A stretch of 64,000 bases of DNA from Pseudopedobacter sp044361595 (GCA_044361595.1 JBIKIN010000010.1:62001-126000), one strand, 5' to 3'; counted from the first letter of the stretch, positions 26,101 to 35,042 are shown. Notes: a model not told the origin generated them from the sequence alone. Numbers and translations: made by a program.

Positions 26101-29100
26101 TTAAGCTTTTTGTAAACCAGAGTTAGTGATCTTTGTCATATAACCTACTCCCGGTTGTACGTTTATTTCTTCTAAAACATAGTAAGTTCTTTCGTTCTTT
26201 AATGCTTTTGATACTTCTGAATTTGCATCATTAGCATCTCCAAATACAATTGCATTAGCAGGACAAACTTGTTGGCAGGCAACTTTTACGTCTCCATCAG
26301 CTAAAGTACGTTTCTCAATTTTAGCCTTTAATTTACCTGCTTGTATTCTTTGTAAACACAACGAACATTTTTCCATAACTCCTCTAGAACGAGTTGTTAC
26401 ATCTGGATTTAAAACTAATTGAGTAAACTCGTTATTCAAATAATTATCAAAACGAGAATCATTCCAGTAATTAAACCAATTGAAACGACGAACTTTATAT
26501 GGACAGTTGTTAGCGCAGTATCTAGTTCCTACACAACGGTTGTAAGCCATATGGTTTAAACCTTCATTAGAGTGTACTGTTGCTAAAACTGGGCAAACAG
26601 TTTCGCAAGGAGCATGTTCACAATGCTGACACATCATAGGCTGATGAACTACAGAAATATTTTCCATTGTTCCTTCAATCTCATCAATTTCCTTTTCCTC
26701 TGTTATTTGTTTTCCCTCTTCATTGAACGTGTAGTATCTATCTATACGTATCCAGTGCATTTCTCTTCTCTTTCTAACCTCGTCTTTACCTACAACTGGA
26801 ACGTTATTCTCTACATTACAAGCAACAATACAAGCGCCACAACCGGTACAAGCATTTAGATCAATTGCCATAACCCAGTTATGACCAGGCTGATCATATT
26901 TGCTCCATAGATCATACTTCTCATGCTTAGTTCCGTGGTTTCCACTACCGTGAGCTGGATCTTCTAAGTATTGAGCAAAAGTAGCTTCTCTAATTATATT
27001 TCTACCCTCGAAAGAATGATGAGTTTGAGTTTGAGCTAATTCTTCAAAACCACCTGTTTTAGCCAATGTAACTGTACTAGCGTATTGAATAGTGCCATTT
27101 ACAAGACTTAAGAATGGAAAAGCATTTTTACCCAATTCATCAGCAACCTTTCCTCCTTTAGTTCTACCATAACCCATAGCCACAGAAACTGTTCCGTGTG
27201 CTTGACCAGGCTGTAGTAAAACTGGTAAATCTATGCTATAACCTTCTGATTTAACACTAACAACTTCAAACTCTTTAAAACCTAATTTTTCCGCAAATTT
27301 TGGATTTATTGCTAAATAATTATCCCAAGTTACCTTAGAAACAGGATCTGGAGTTTCTTGCAATAATGGATTATTAGCTTGCTCTCCCGAACCTATTGCT
27401 ACACTTTGATAAACTTGTAATTGAATATCTTTTTGTAAAGACTTGCTTAATTTAGAAATAGATGATATTGCCAAGTTCAAATCTCCAGAGAAAGTGAAAG
27501 CAGATGGTGCAGCTGATGGAAGGCTAACAAAACCCACTTGTAAAATATCATCCCAAGATTTACCTGCAGCTAATAAAACAGACTTTTCCCAATTACCCTT
27601 TACAAAAGTGTAATAATCTGGTGCTGTTGTATTAGACCACTTTAATAAGCTGAATGCCGCATTACGTGTATTATAAATAGGATTAATAGTTGGTTGTACA
27701 ACAGTGTAATAACCTTCTACTGCATTTTCATCACCCCAAGATTCTAGAAAATTATGGTTTGGAGCCGTAATTTGACATAAAGAAGCAGTTTCATCTAATC
27801 TATCAGCAAAAGATATGGTTAAAGAAACTTTCTTTAAAGCCTCAGCCATTCCTTTAAACTCTGAATGAGAATAAGCTGGATTAATATCCATAAACATAAC
27901 TGCTCCAACTCTTCCTGAGTTGATTTCAGAAAGTAAATTAGCGAAAGCTGTATCGTCTCCTAAAAACTGATTAGAACTATTTGTTAAATCGATAGTAGTA
28001 CCGTAATTATTTAGTGCAACATTTATTGCATTAACTAAAGTTTGAATCGCAACACTGTTAGAACCAGAAACTACCAAAGAACTACCTTTAGCATTTACTA
28101 ATTCTTGAGCTACCAATTTAATTGCCGTTTCAGCTGATTTATTATCTGATAATAATGAACCTGATAATGAAGAACCAGTAATAGCATTATAGAGACTGAT
28201 TAAGGCTGGCCCCTCCTCGGATAATTTAATAGCAATTCTTGAATCGGCATTGGTACCAGTTATACTCAAACCAGACTCAAATTGAATGTGTCTAGACATT
28301 CTTTTTTCTTCTAGAGATTTTAAACCTCTATTAGAAGAATACTGTGTAGTAAATTGAACTGGAGAAATCCATGTACCTAAAAAGTCAGCACCAAAGCTTA
28401 CAATTACGTTTGCCTTTTCAAAATGGTATTGAGGAATTGCAGCTTTGCCAAAGCTAGCCTGATTAGCTTTAATTATACCAGAATAAGAAACTGAATCAAC
28501 CATTACATGCTTAGTAGCTGGGTAAGCGGTTGTAAATTCTTGAATTGCAGCTTTGGCAGAAGGACTATTAACTGTAGAGCTAACAAGCGCAATAGTTTTT
28601 CCTGAAGCCTGAATTTTTGCTAACTCTTGTTTAACATGATTATCAATATCTTCCCAAGATTGATCAGAACCGTTAAAAATAGGACCTTTTAACTTAGAAA
28701 CATCATATAAATCTAATACCGCAGCTTGAGCTTGTGCACTAGTTCCACCGCCACTAACCAAACAATTAGGATTAGCTTCTATTTTAATAGGACGTCCCTC
28801 ACGGGTTTTTACCAAAATACTATTCCCCTTGTAACTAGAAGTATAGTAGTTAGGAATACCAGGAGTTACTTCTTCGGGCTTGATTAAATAAGGAACCGCC
28901 TTAACAACAGGAGCTACATTACATGCTGCTAAACTTACTGCACCTAAACCAAAGCCCATTGCTTTTAAAAAATCGCGACGAGGAGTTGGTGCATTTAATC
29001 CGCTACCTTCTAATAATTGTTCTACAGGAACTGGTTCTGCAAATTCGTTTTTATTATTCTCAACAAATTCAGGAGTGTTTTTCACTTCCTCTAAACCTTT

Positions 29101-29124
29101 CCAATACTTTTTTGTGCTTTCCAT
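26101..29124 (-). CDS. actB: Alternative complex III iron-sulfur subunit ActB (molybdopterin-like plus ferredoxin domains)
   Basis: A 1007-aa TAT-exported subunit: RRDFLK near residue 49 followed by a hydrophobic stretch ending SLAAC, so it may also be lipidated. Residues about 75-700 resemble a molybdopterin oxidoreductase domain that has lost cofactor binding in ACIII. Residues about 755-1000 form a four-cluster ferredoxin-like domain with CTGCGACIVAC, CQHCEHAPCETVC, CVGTRYCANNC and CSLCLQRIQ plus CQQVC. It moves electrons from quinol to the ActA haems. It starts 28 bases after actA. Confidence 0.95.
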   Translation of the reverse strand: MESTKKYWKGLEEVKNTPEFVENNKNEFAEPVPVEQLLEGSGLNAPTPRRDFLKAMGFGLGAVSLAACNVAPVVKAVPYLIKPEEVTPGIPNYYTSSYKGNSILVKTREGRPIKIEANPNCLVSGGGTSAQAQAAVLDLYDVSKLKGPIFNGSDQSWEDIDNHVKQELAKIQASGKTIALVSSTVNSPSAKAAIQEFTTAYPATKHVMVDSVSYSGIIKANQASFGKAAIPQYHFEKANVIVSFGADFLGTWISPVQFTTQYSSNRGLKSLEEKRMSRHIQFESGLSITGTNADSRIAIKLSEEGPALISLYNAITGSSLSGSLLSDNKSAETAIKLVAQELVNAKGSSLVVSGSNSVAIQTLVNAINVALNNYGTTIDLTNSSNQFLGDDTAFANLLSEINSGRVGAVMFMDINPAYSHSEFKGMAEALKKVSLTISFADRLDETASLCQITAPNHNFLESWGDENAVEGYYTVVQPTINPIYNTRNAAFSLLKWSNTTAPDYYTFVKGNWEKSVLLAAGKSWDDILQVGFVSLPSAAPSAFTFSGDLNLAISSISKLSKSLQKDIQLQVYQSVAIGSGEQANNPLLQETPDPVSKVTWDNYLAINPKFAEKLGFKEFEVVSVKSEGYSIDLPVLLQPGQAHGTVSVAMGYGRTKGGKVADELGKNAFPFLSLVNGTIQYASTVTLAKTGGFEELAQTQTHHSFEGRNIIREATFAQYLEDPAHGSGNHGTKHEKYDLWSKYDQPGHNWVMAIDLNACTGCGACIVACNVENNVPVVGKDEVRKRREMHWIRIDRYYTFNEEGKQITEEKEIDEIEGTMENISVVHQPMMCQHCEHAPCETVCPVLATVHSNEGLNHMAYNRCVGTRYCANNCPYKVRRFNWFNYWNDSRFDNYLNNEFTQLVLNPDVTTRSRGVMEKCSLCLQRIQAGKLKAKIEKRTLADGDVKVACQQVCPANAIVFGDANDANSEVSKALKNERTYYVLEEINVQPGVGYMTKITNSGLQKA

Positions 29125-29152
29125 TTAAGCTATATAAGTCTGTAATCGTTTA

Positions 29153-30505
29153 TTAATAATGACATTTACCACATTCTAAACCACCTAAAACAGCAGCGGT
29201 CACTTTTTCTCCTTTTTTAATTTGCTCATGTGCAGCAATTACTTTTTCGTAGTAAGGATTTCCTTTAGCATTAACTTCTGTTTCTCTGTGACAGTTAATA
29301 CACCACTTCATAGTTAAAGGTGAGTACTGATAAACTTCTTGCATTTCTTGAATTTTACCATGACATTTTTCGCAATCTATGTTTGCAACCTTTACGTGTT
29401 GTGAGTGATTGAAATATGCTAAATCTGGTAGGTTGTGAATTCTAACCCACTCGATAGGACGAGGATTCTCACCATATTGCTGGGTCTCTGGATTGTAATC
29501 CAAAGCAGCATATATCTTAGAAATCTCTGGCGATATTTCTCCATTGTATTTTTCAGTTGCTTGAACATACTTATGACAGTTCATACAAACATTTAATGAC
29601 GGGATAGTTGCATTTTTTGATTTCCAAGCCCCAGAGTGGCAGTACTGACATTGAATTTCGTTAGTACCTGCGTGTAATTGGTGAGAGAACTTAATTGGTT
29701 GTACTGGTTGATACCCTTGTTGTATACCTGTATTCCATAAATCCATCCATCCAAAGGAACCCATAGTTATTAAAACTGCTAATACTACAAAAGCAACAAA
29801 TTTTTTGTTCTTAGCTAATTTTTTTACTGTAGCTAATCTGTCTTTTGCCACACTTTCTTCGTCTTCATCATCCGGAAGGATAACTTCACCTTCCTTCTTA
29901 ATCAATAGTCTCTCTAAAGTACCAATAACTCTATTTAAAACTAAAATAACTAAGAAAGCGATAACTACTACGGAAATTAAACCAATTAACATGAAGTCGC
30001 TCACACCAGTTTCTGTAGCAGCAACAGTCGCTCCTGTCCCACCGGCTGCACCGTCAGCTGGTTTTTTATCCCCTTCTACTTGTATGTATGCTAAGATGTT
30101 CTTAACATCGTCATCAGAAAACTGAGGAAAAGATGTCATCGCAGCTTTATTGTACTCTTCGTAAATTGCTACGGCTCTTTTATCACCAGATGCAATCATT
30201 GCTGAAGAGTTCTTTATCCACTTGATAAGATAAGCCTCGTCATTATACTTTTGATTAATACCAGCCAAAGCAGGGCCTAAAACTCTTTTGTTTAATGCAT
30301 GACAAGAAACACAATTAGCTTTGAACAAAGCTTCGCCCGCTGTTGCATCGCCACTTGGAGCAGCCGCACCCGTAGCAGGAGCTGTTGCCGAAGAATCTGA
30401 AGCTGTAGTTTGCGCAATTGTTGTTGTTGCAGAAACAATAAAAAAAGCTACAATTAATGTAATTGAGCTTATGATTTGCTTAAAGTCAGATGAGAAGTTT
30501 CTCAT
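29153..30505 (-). CDS. actA: Alternative complex III multihaem cytochrome c ActA with fused N-terminal cytochrome domain
   Basis: A 450-aa protein. After a signal peptide (ending TIAQ) a mono-haem cytochrome c domain holds CVSCH near residue 64. A membrane helix near 175-195 and another near 235-255 follow, then a class III-like domain with five more sites: CQYCH, CMNCH, CEKCH, CINCH and CGKCH at the C-terminus. That makes six CxxCH motifs. It is the electron exit arm of ACIII. The ATG at 30505 begins the signal peptide; an upstream in-frame start at 30589 would overlap the promoter. It is the first gene of the respiratory operon. Confidence 0.94.
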   Translation of the reverse strand: MRNFSSDFKQIISSITLIVAFFIVSATTTIAQTTASDSSATAPATGAAAPSGDATAGEALFKANCVSCHALNKRVLGPALAGINQKYNDEAYLIKWIKNSSAMIASGDKRAVAIYEEYNKAAMTSFPQFSDDDVKNILAYIQVEGDKKPADGAAGGTGATVAATETGVSDFMLIGLISVVVIAFLVILVLNRVIGTLERLLIKKEGEVILPDDEDEESVAKDRLATVKKLAKNKKFVAFVVLAVLITMGSFGWMDLWNTGIQQGYQPVQPIKFSHQLHAGTNEIQCQYCHSGAWKSKNATIPSLNVCMNCHKYVQATEKYNGEISPEISKIYAALDYNPETQQYGENPRPIEWVRIHNLPDLAYFNHSQHVKVANIDCEKCHGKIQEMQEVYQYSPLTMKWCINCHRETEVNAKGNPYYEKVIAAHEQIKKGEKVTAAVLGGLECGKCHY

Positions 30506-30586
30506 ATTGAGTTTGTTATACAAAATTTTATAATTTTTTATCTTTAAAATAGTTCTGTAATCGTTTAAATCACATTTTCTGAATGA

Positions 30587-30620
30587 CAAAAGTATAATTA
30601 TTTAGCCATCGGGTGACAAA
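30587..30620 (-). promoter_or_regulatory. Promoter of the act-cox operon
   Basis: On the minus strand a TTTG (-33 box, 30617-30620) is followed after 22 bases by TACTTTTG (-7 box, 30587-30594), a full TAnnTTTG match. Transcription would start near 30580, giving a leader of about 75 bases before the actA ATG. Confidence 0.6.
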
Positions 30621-30750
30621 GTTGTGACTGAATTTATCAATTTAGAATAGTTCTAAATAAAATTGAAAAATGACCAAAATGTATCTATTTAAGTGCTATT
30701 TGTCATTCTTTTTTCTGAAAAAATAAATACCTATATTATAGGTACTACGA

Positions 30751-30789
30751 AAAACTTTAATTTTAATTTGCAAATAAAATTAAAGTTTT
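30751..30789. repeat. Perfect 15-bp inverted repeat, terminator-like
   Basis: AAAACTTTAATTTTA and TAAAATTAAAGTTTT are exact inverted copies around a 9-base loop, with A/T runs outside. It could be a weak bidirectional terminator or the 3' end of a small RNA made from the adjacent structured repeat. Confidence 0.5.
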
Positions 30790-30810
30790 ATGGAAGATGA
30801 TCTCATCTTA

Positions 30811-30903
30811 TTTTGCGTTAGCGGTAGAAGCGAAACCCCGTAGCCGCTATTCAGCGGAGAGGAGTACAACGGATAACGCGACCCTTGGTAACGCCCAATA
30901 ATA
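30811..30903. repeat. Structured dispersed repeat, copy A
   Basis: Outer arms GCGTTA and TAACGC(CC) enclose a core with gTAGAAG, an inner hairpin CCGCT-ATTC-AGCGG, and ACGGATAaC. The same architecture, with a different but still complementary inner stem, recurs at 49219-49296. Conserved pairing with changed sequence suggests a structured RNA or DNA element. It recalls dispersed Bacteroidota motifs of the Flavo-1 kind, but I cannot verify membership. Confidence 0.65.
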
Positions 30904-30942
30904 AGTAAATAGCAAATAGTATTTAAAAGTTTATCAGAAAAA

Positions 30943-30970
30943 AGAGGTATGCATTTACACACCTACCTCT
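30943..30970 (-). terminator. Terminator of the DHS-like gene
   Basis: AGAGGTA and TACCTCT pair across a 14-base loop and are followed by six T residues on the minus strand, 27 bases after the stop codon. Confidence 0.65.
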
Positions 30971-30996
30971 ATTTGTAAATTATCGATTAAAAATAA

Positions 30997-31977
30997 TTAC
31001 TGTTTCAATATCCAAGCAAACATCAAAGGCACTACAATAGTTGCGTCTGACTCCACAATGAATTTAGGCGTATTTATATCTAATTTCCCCCATGTAATTT
31101 TCTCGTTTGGTACGGCACCAGAATATGATCCGTAAGAAGTTGTTGAATCTGATATTTGGCAGAAATAGCTCCAAAAAGGAATATTCTCCATTTCCATATC
31201 TTGATAAAGCATTGGAACTACGCAAATAGGAAAATCTCCAGCAATACCGCCGCCTATTTGGAAAAAACCTAAACCTTTACCTCCAGAATTTTTAGGATAC
31301 CAATCAGCTAACCAAGTCATGTATTCTATTCCGCTTTTCATGGTTAAAGCTTTTAATTGTCCTTTTATCACATAAGAAGCAAATATGTTTCCCATAGTAG
31401 AATCTTCCCATCCTGGTACTACTATTGGTAAATTTTTCTCGGCGGCTGCTAACATCCAAGAGTTTTTAGGGTCAATTTCATAATATTGTTCCAAGTCACC
31501 ACTTAACAACATTTTGTACATATACTCATGAGGAAAATAACGTTCACCAGCAGCTTCCGCATCTTTCCATATTTTTTCTATGTGCTTTTGTAAGCGACGA
31601 AAAGCCTCTTCTTCTGGAATACAAGTGTCAGTAACACGATTGTAGTGATTTTCTAATAAATCCCATTCATCTTGAGGACTTAAATCGCGATAATTTGGAA
31701 CTCTTTTATAATGTGAGTGAGCTACCAAATTCATGATATCCTCTTCTAAATTGGCACCAGTACAAGAAATTATAGCCACTTTATCTTGTCTTATCATTTC
31801 TGCTAAAGAAATACCAAGCTCGGCAGTGCTCATTGCTCCGGCAAGAGTAATCATCATTTTACCGCCTTCTAATAAGTGTGTTTCGTAACCTTTGGCAGCA
31901 TCCATTAATGCTGCTGCATTAAAATGAAGATAGTTTTTCTCTATAAATTGTGAAATTGGACCTCTTTCTACATTCAT
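30997..31977 (-). CDS. Deoxyhypusine-synthase-family enzyme
   Basis: A 326-aa protein with the full DHS fold: ITLAGAMSTAELG near residue 44, SCTGANLEEDIMN near 71, PIVVPGWEDSTMGN, GGGIAGDFPICVVPML, SGAVPNEKITWGKL and ESDATIVVPL. The lysine of WGK corresponds to the eukaryotic catalytic lysine that carries the aminobutyl group. Bacteria lack eIF5A, so the substrate differs. Bacterial DHS-like proteins are thought to make homospermidine or related polyamines by aminobutyl transfer from spermidine or putrescine. It is monocistronic, with a -7 box upstream and a terminator downstream. Confidence 0.88.
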   Translation of the reverse strand: MNVERGPISQFIEKNYLHFNAAALMDAAKGYETHLLEGGKMMITLAGAMSTAELGISLAEMIRQDKVAIISCTGANLEEDIMNLVAHSHYKRVPNYRDLSPQDEWDLLENHYNRVTDTCIPEEEAFRRLQKHIEKIWKDAEAAGERYFPHEYMYKMLLSGDLEQYYEIDPKNSWMLAAAEKNLPIVVPGWEDSTMGNIFASYVIKGQLKALTMKSGIEYMTWLADWYPKNSGGKGLGFFQIGGGIAGDFPICVVPMLYQDMEMENIPFWSYFCQISDSTTSYGSYSGAVPNEKITWGKLDINTPKFIVESDATIVVPLMFAWILKQ

Positions 31978-31997
31978 AATTTGTAAGTTTTTTTTTG

Positions 31998-32005
31998 CAA
32001 AAATA
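31998..32005 (-). promoter_or_regulatory. Candidate -7 box for the DHS-like gene
   Basis: The minus strand reads TATTTTTG, 20 bases before the ATG. A TTTG lies 15 bases further upstream, shorter than the usual 19-22 spacing. Confidence 0.4.
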
Positions 32006-32111
32006 GAATTTTGATTGGTACAAATAATTTAAAAAGATAATTAAACAATAATAATTGCTCCTAAGACTTCAATGGAAAAAGTGAATTAACAACTAACTTC
32101 ACATTTAAAAA

Positions 32112-32142
32112 ATTGGAATTATAGCCAATATTTATAATTTTG
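32112..32142 (+). promoter_or_regulatory. Promoter of the specialised fatty-acid-synthase operon
   Basis: TTG at 32113-32115 is followed after 19 bases by TAATTTTG at 32135-32142, a perfect TAnnTTTG at standard Bacteroidota spacing. The start codon of the first gene lies 25 bases further on. Confidence 0.6.
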
Positions 32143-32167
32143 GAGTTTGTTAAAATAGATAGAATTA

Positions 32168-32890
32168 GTGGTAAAGAAACCAAAAGTATTAATTACTGGT
32201 GCAAGCAGAGGTTTGGGTTTAGCAATAGCACAAGCCTTAAATAATGATTATTGCTTAATTTTACATGCTACCAAGGCAGAAAACATCACTCAACTTAAAG
32301 AAAACAATTACATATTAGCGGCTGATTTTTCTAAGCCAGAAGAGGTAGCCGCTTTTTGTAAGGCCTTAAAAGCACAACATGGGGAAGATCTTCATGCTGT
32401 AATTAATAACGCTGGTATTAATGTAAGTAAATCTTTGTTGTTCCAGCCGGAGCGGGAAATTGACCATGCTATTCAAATAAATTTAAAAGCACCCATACAA
32501 ATATCTAAAACTGCAGTTAAGATTTTTAGCACCAAACAAAAAGGAGTTATCATTAACATGAGCTCGATGGTGGCCGATACAGGAAATGCGTTTCAAACAA
32601 TTTACTCTGCAACTAAGGCAGGTTTAGCTACTTTTTCCAAATCTTTAGCAAAAGAAACAGGTGTACTTTTTGAAAATAATCAAATTAGGGTATTGAGCGT
32701 TTCTCCAGGACTTATTGATACCGATATGACAGGCGCCATACCACAAGCAGAGCAAGACAAAATTATTAGTAATATTCCACTACGAAGAATGGGTTATGCA
32801 GATGAAATTGCTAAAGTAGTATTATTTTTAGTTTCAGATGGGGCATCATTTGTGAATGGGAGTACTATTCATGTAAATGGAGGGCTATAA
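32168..32890 (+). CDS. 3-oxoacyl-ACP reductase (FabG-like SDR)
   Basis: A 240-aa classical SDR close to FabG. The cofactor loop GASRGLG is at residues 11-17, NNAGIN near 82, the catalytic serine in NMSSM, and Tyr/Lys in YSATK. The C-terminal RRMGYADEIAKVVLFLVSD and INGST-like end are typical of FabG. It would reduce 3-ketoacyl-ACP to 3-hydroxyacyl-ACP in the cytoplasm. It starts with GTG. It is the first gene of an eight-gene same-strand operon with dehydratase, ACP, ketosynthase, enoyl reductase and PPTase, which defines its role as ketoreductase of a dedicated type II system. Confidence 0.88.
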   Translation: MVKKPKVLITGASRGLGLAIAQALNNDYCLILHATKAENITQLKENNYILAADFSKPEEVAAFCKALKAQHGEDLHAVINNAGINVSKSLLFQPEREIDHAIQINLKAPIQISKTAVKIFSTKQKGVIINMSSMVADTGNAFQTIYSATKAGLATFSKSLAKETGVLFENNQIRVLSVSPGLIDTDMTGAIPQAEQDKIISNIPLRRMGYADEIAKVVLFLVSDGASFVNGSTIHVNGGL

Positions 32891-32891
32891 A

Positions 32892-33428
32892 ATGGAGTTA
32901 AATTTAGTCGGTGTATCTCCAAAAAATATTCTCTTACATGGTCCAACTAAACTTTATGTAGATAATTACCATTGGCATGATCCCAAAATAGGTATCGTGG
33001 CAAGTTATACGCCAAACGCATTTGATGTAAATGATCATTTCGGAGTTTTTAGAGGGGTAGATATGGTCGAATCTTTTGCACAAGCTACAGGTTCATGCGG
33101 TACTTTTCTCGAAAAATTAAAAAGAGGTGAAGATGCCAATCTTAATAACAACCATTATATACCTACTTTTATCAGTATCGGGAATGTAAATTTTCATTCG
33201 TATATATTAGAGGGCGAAACGCTCATTAATATTGGGAAAATTATTTTTTATAAGTTTAGGCAGATTGTGGTTGATGGGAGAATTTACAAAGCTCCAAAAG
33301 ATTTAGATTTGAACGCTTATTTTAAAAATTTTAACGAAGCAAAATTAACAAACTACGAATTAGATGAAAGCTTTACTTTAGTAGCCGAATTGTTTGGTAT
33401 AACTGGTAGAGCAATAAAAAGAAAATAA
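32892..33428 (+). CDS. Hotdog-fold 3-hydroxyacyl-ACP dehydratase-like protein (FabZ/FabA type)
   Basis: A 178-aa protein. The segment DVNDHFGVFRGVDMVESFAQ aligns with the FabZ active site (GHFPG...EAMAQ): His49 and Glu60 would be the catalytic pair. The rest is a beta-rich hotdog fold, longer than FabZ (about 150 aa) by a C-terminal extension. It should dehydrate 3-hydroxyacyl chains on the neighbouring ACP. The ATG at 32892 is preferred over one at 32877 because it avoids overlap with the previous stop, and GGAGGG lies just before it, a rare Shine-Dalgarno-like sequence. Confidence 0.75.
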   Translation: MELNLVGVSPKNILLHGPTKLYVDNYHWHDPKIGIVASYTPNAFDVNDHFGVFRGVDMVESFAQATGSCGTFLEKLKRGEDANLNNNHYIPTFISIGNVNFHSYILEGETLINIGKIIFYKFRQIVVDGRIYKAPKDLDLNAYFKNFNEAKLTNYELDESFTLVAELFGITGRAIKRK

Positions 33429-33432
33429 ATTT

Positions 33433-33687
33433 ATGGAAAGACAAGAAATTATTGATGGATTAGTAGAAATATTGAAAACAGTAAGAACTATTGATCAAGA
33501 GAATTTAAAAAACATAACTGAAGACACAGATTTTTTAACCGATTTAAAAACTCCATCAACTGAGATGATCAACATTGCTTCAAAAGCGGAGCAAAAATTT
33601 GATGTAGAATTTGATGATGACGATATAGACGATTTAGGTTCTAAAGTGAAAGATTTTGTTGATTTAATCTTAAAATCTAAGAATTAA
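33433..33687 (+). CDS. Divergent acyl carrier protein
   Basis: An 84-aa acidic helical protein of ACP size. The second-helix region reads DFLTDLKTPSTEMINIASKAEQKF, where canonical ACPs have the DSL motif; Ser42 within PST is the likely phosphopantetheine site. The acidic DVEFDDDDIDDL resembles the end of helix 2/loop 2 of ACP. The lost Asp and Leu around the serine suggest it is recognised by a specialised transferase, and a PPTase is encoded three genes downstream. It lies four bases after the dehydratase and five before the ketosynthase gene. Confidence 0.82.
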   Translation: MERQEIIDGLVEILKTVRTIDQENLKNITEDTDFLTDLKTPSTEMINIASKAEQKFDVEFDDDDIDDLGSKVKDFVDLILKSKN

Positions 33688-33692
33688 AAACC

Positions 33693-35042
33693 ATGAGTAT
33701 TAAAGGAAGAAAGGTTGCTGTGGTTGGTATGGGAGGAGTTTTTCCTACTTGTAGCAACCTTTTGGATTTTGAACAAAAATTATTTAGCAACCAAAGTCTG
33801 ATAAGAACTTGGGATAAATCCTTAGAGTATGGCAATAGAGTACGTTCTAGTGTAGCAGGTTATATTACAGAGGCTGAAGCTAATTTGGAAACGGTTTATT
33901 CTACTTTAGTAGAGGGCTATCCAGAAACTTATATAGATTTATTGAGCAGAATACCAGATAAAAACCTAGCTACGGCAGATATTGGGAGTATTTGGTCTAT
34001 GATTAGCAGTTTAGATGCTATTAAAATGGCAGGCTGGGAAAACAGTGAAGTAGAATCTGAAAAAACGGGTGTAATAGTAGGTTCTGGAAGCTGTGGTAGC
34101 GAAATACAACGTGTTGCGTGGAATAGTTTTTTTACTTTAGGTAAAAAAACTAGGACTTTAGGAAGTCATAATGTAGACCGAGGAATGGTTTATAGAGAAG
34201 CGGCAAATATATCTTGCTTAATCAAAAACCGAGGAGTTTGCGAATCTATAGGTTCTGCATGTGCAACTGGTTTAGGGAATATTGGTTATGCTTATCGCTT
34301 AATTAGTTTTGAATTACAAGACAGAATTATTGCGGGTGGAGCTGAGGGAACATCTTTCGAAACCTTTTTAGGTTTTGATGGGATGCAGGTATTAAGTAGA
34401 GGATTTGAGCCTAGCAAAAGCTCAAGACCATTTGATATAGATAGAAATGGCTTTGTTTGCTCTTTTGGAGCTGGAATTGTTTGTTTAGAGGCATACGATA
34501 TAGCCAAAGCAAGAGGTGCAAACATCATTGGTGTAATAGATCAATATTTTAACAATTCTGATGGTGATGGAGATATGTTTTACCCATCATTTAAAGGGCA
34601 ACAAAGGCTATGGAAGGGTTTATTAGATGGTCATGCTACAAAACCTGATGTAGTTAAAGTGCATGGAACATCCACTCCTGCCGGAGATGCCATAGAATTA
34701 TTAAGCGTTATTGACACTTTGGGCGATAAAAACTACCACGTATCAGCACCTAAATCTCAATTTGGACATATGCTAGGTGCAGCTGGCTCGGTTGAGTTTA
34801 TAGCTTCATTATTGATGCTGAAAAGACAAGAAGTTTTACCTTGTTTAAACTCAGATAATTTAAACTCAGAATTAGAAGTTTTTCAAACCTCACCCGATTG
34901 GGATGGGCCAAAAAATCCATTAAATAATTACAGAGATTTATTACAACAAGAAACTATCAAGAAAGAAATAAATAGTATTGCTTGTTTAAATTATGGATTT
35001 GGCGGAACAAATAGTGCCATGATTGTTTCAAAAGATAATTAA
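33693..35042 (+). CDS. Beta-ketoacyl-ACP synthase (FabF/FabB-like)
   Basis: A 449-aa condensing enzyme with an intact Cys-His-His triad: Cys190 in SIGSACATG, His324 in KVHGTSTPAGD and His359 in SQFGHMLGAAGS, and the closing GFGGTN motif. It is slightly longer than FabF (about 412 aa). The nucleophile context SACATG differs from the usual TACASS, which points to a divergent clade. It elongates acyl-ACP with malonyl-ACP and so sets chain length. Its stop overlaps the next gene's start (TAATG), showing coupling to the enoyl reductase. Confidence 0.9.
   Translation: MSIKGRKVAVVGMGGVFPTCSNLLDFEQKLFSNQSLIRTWDKSLEYGNRVRSSVAGYITEAEANLETVYSTLVEGYPETYIDLLSRIPDKNLATADIGSIWSMISSLDAIKMAGWENSEVESEKTGVIVGSGSCGSEIQRVAWNSFFTLGKKTRTLGSHNVDRGMVYREAANISCLIKNRGVCESIGSACATGLGNIGYAYRLISFELQDRIIAGGAEGTSFETFLGFDGMQVLSRGFEPSKSSRPFDIDRNGFVCSFGAGIVCLEAYDIAKARGANIIGVIDQYFNNSDGDGDMFYPSFKGQQRLWKGLLDGHATKPDVVKVHGTSTPAGDAIELLSVIDTLGDKNYHVSAPKSQFGHMLGAAGSVEFIASLLMLKRQEVLPCLNSDNLNSELEVFQTSPDWDGPKNPLNNYRDLLQQETIKKEINSIACLNYGFGGTNSAMIVSKDN

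Larger units (their letters stand above)
30590..30996. other. 407-bp intergenic region between actA and the DHS-like gene
   Basis: No credible gene. From left to right it holds the act promoter, a 15-bp perfect inverted repeat (30751-30789), a structured dispersed repeat (30811-30903) and the terminator of the DHS-like gene. Confidence 0.8.
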
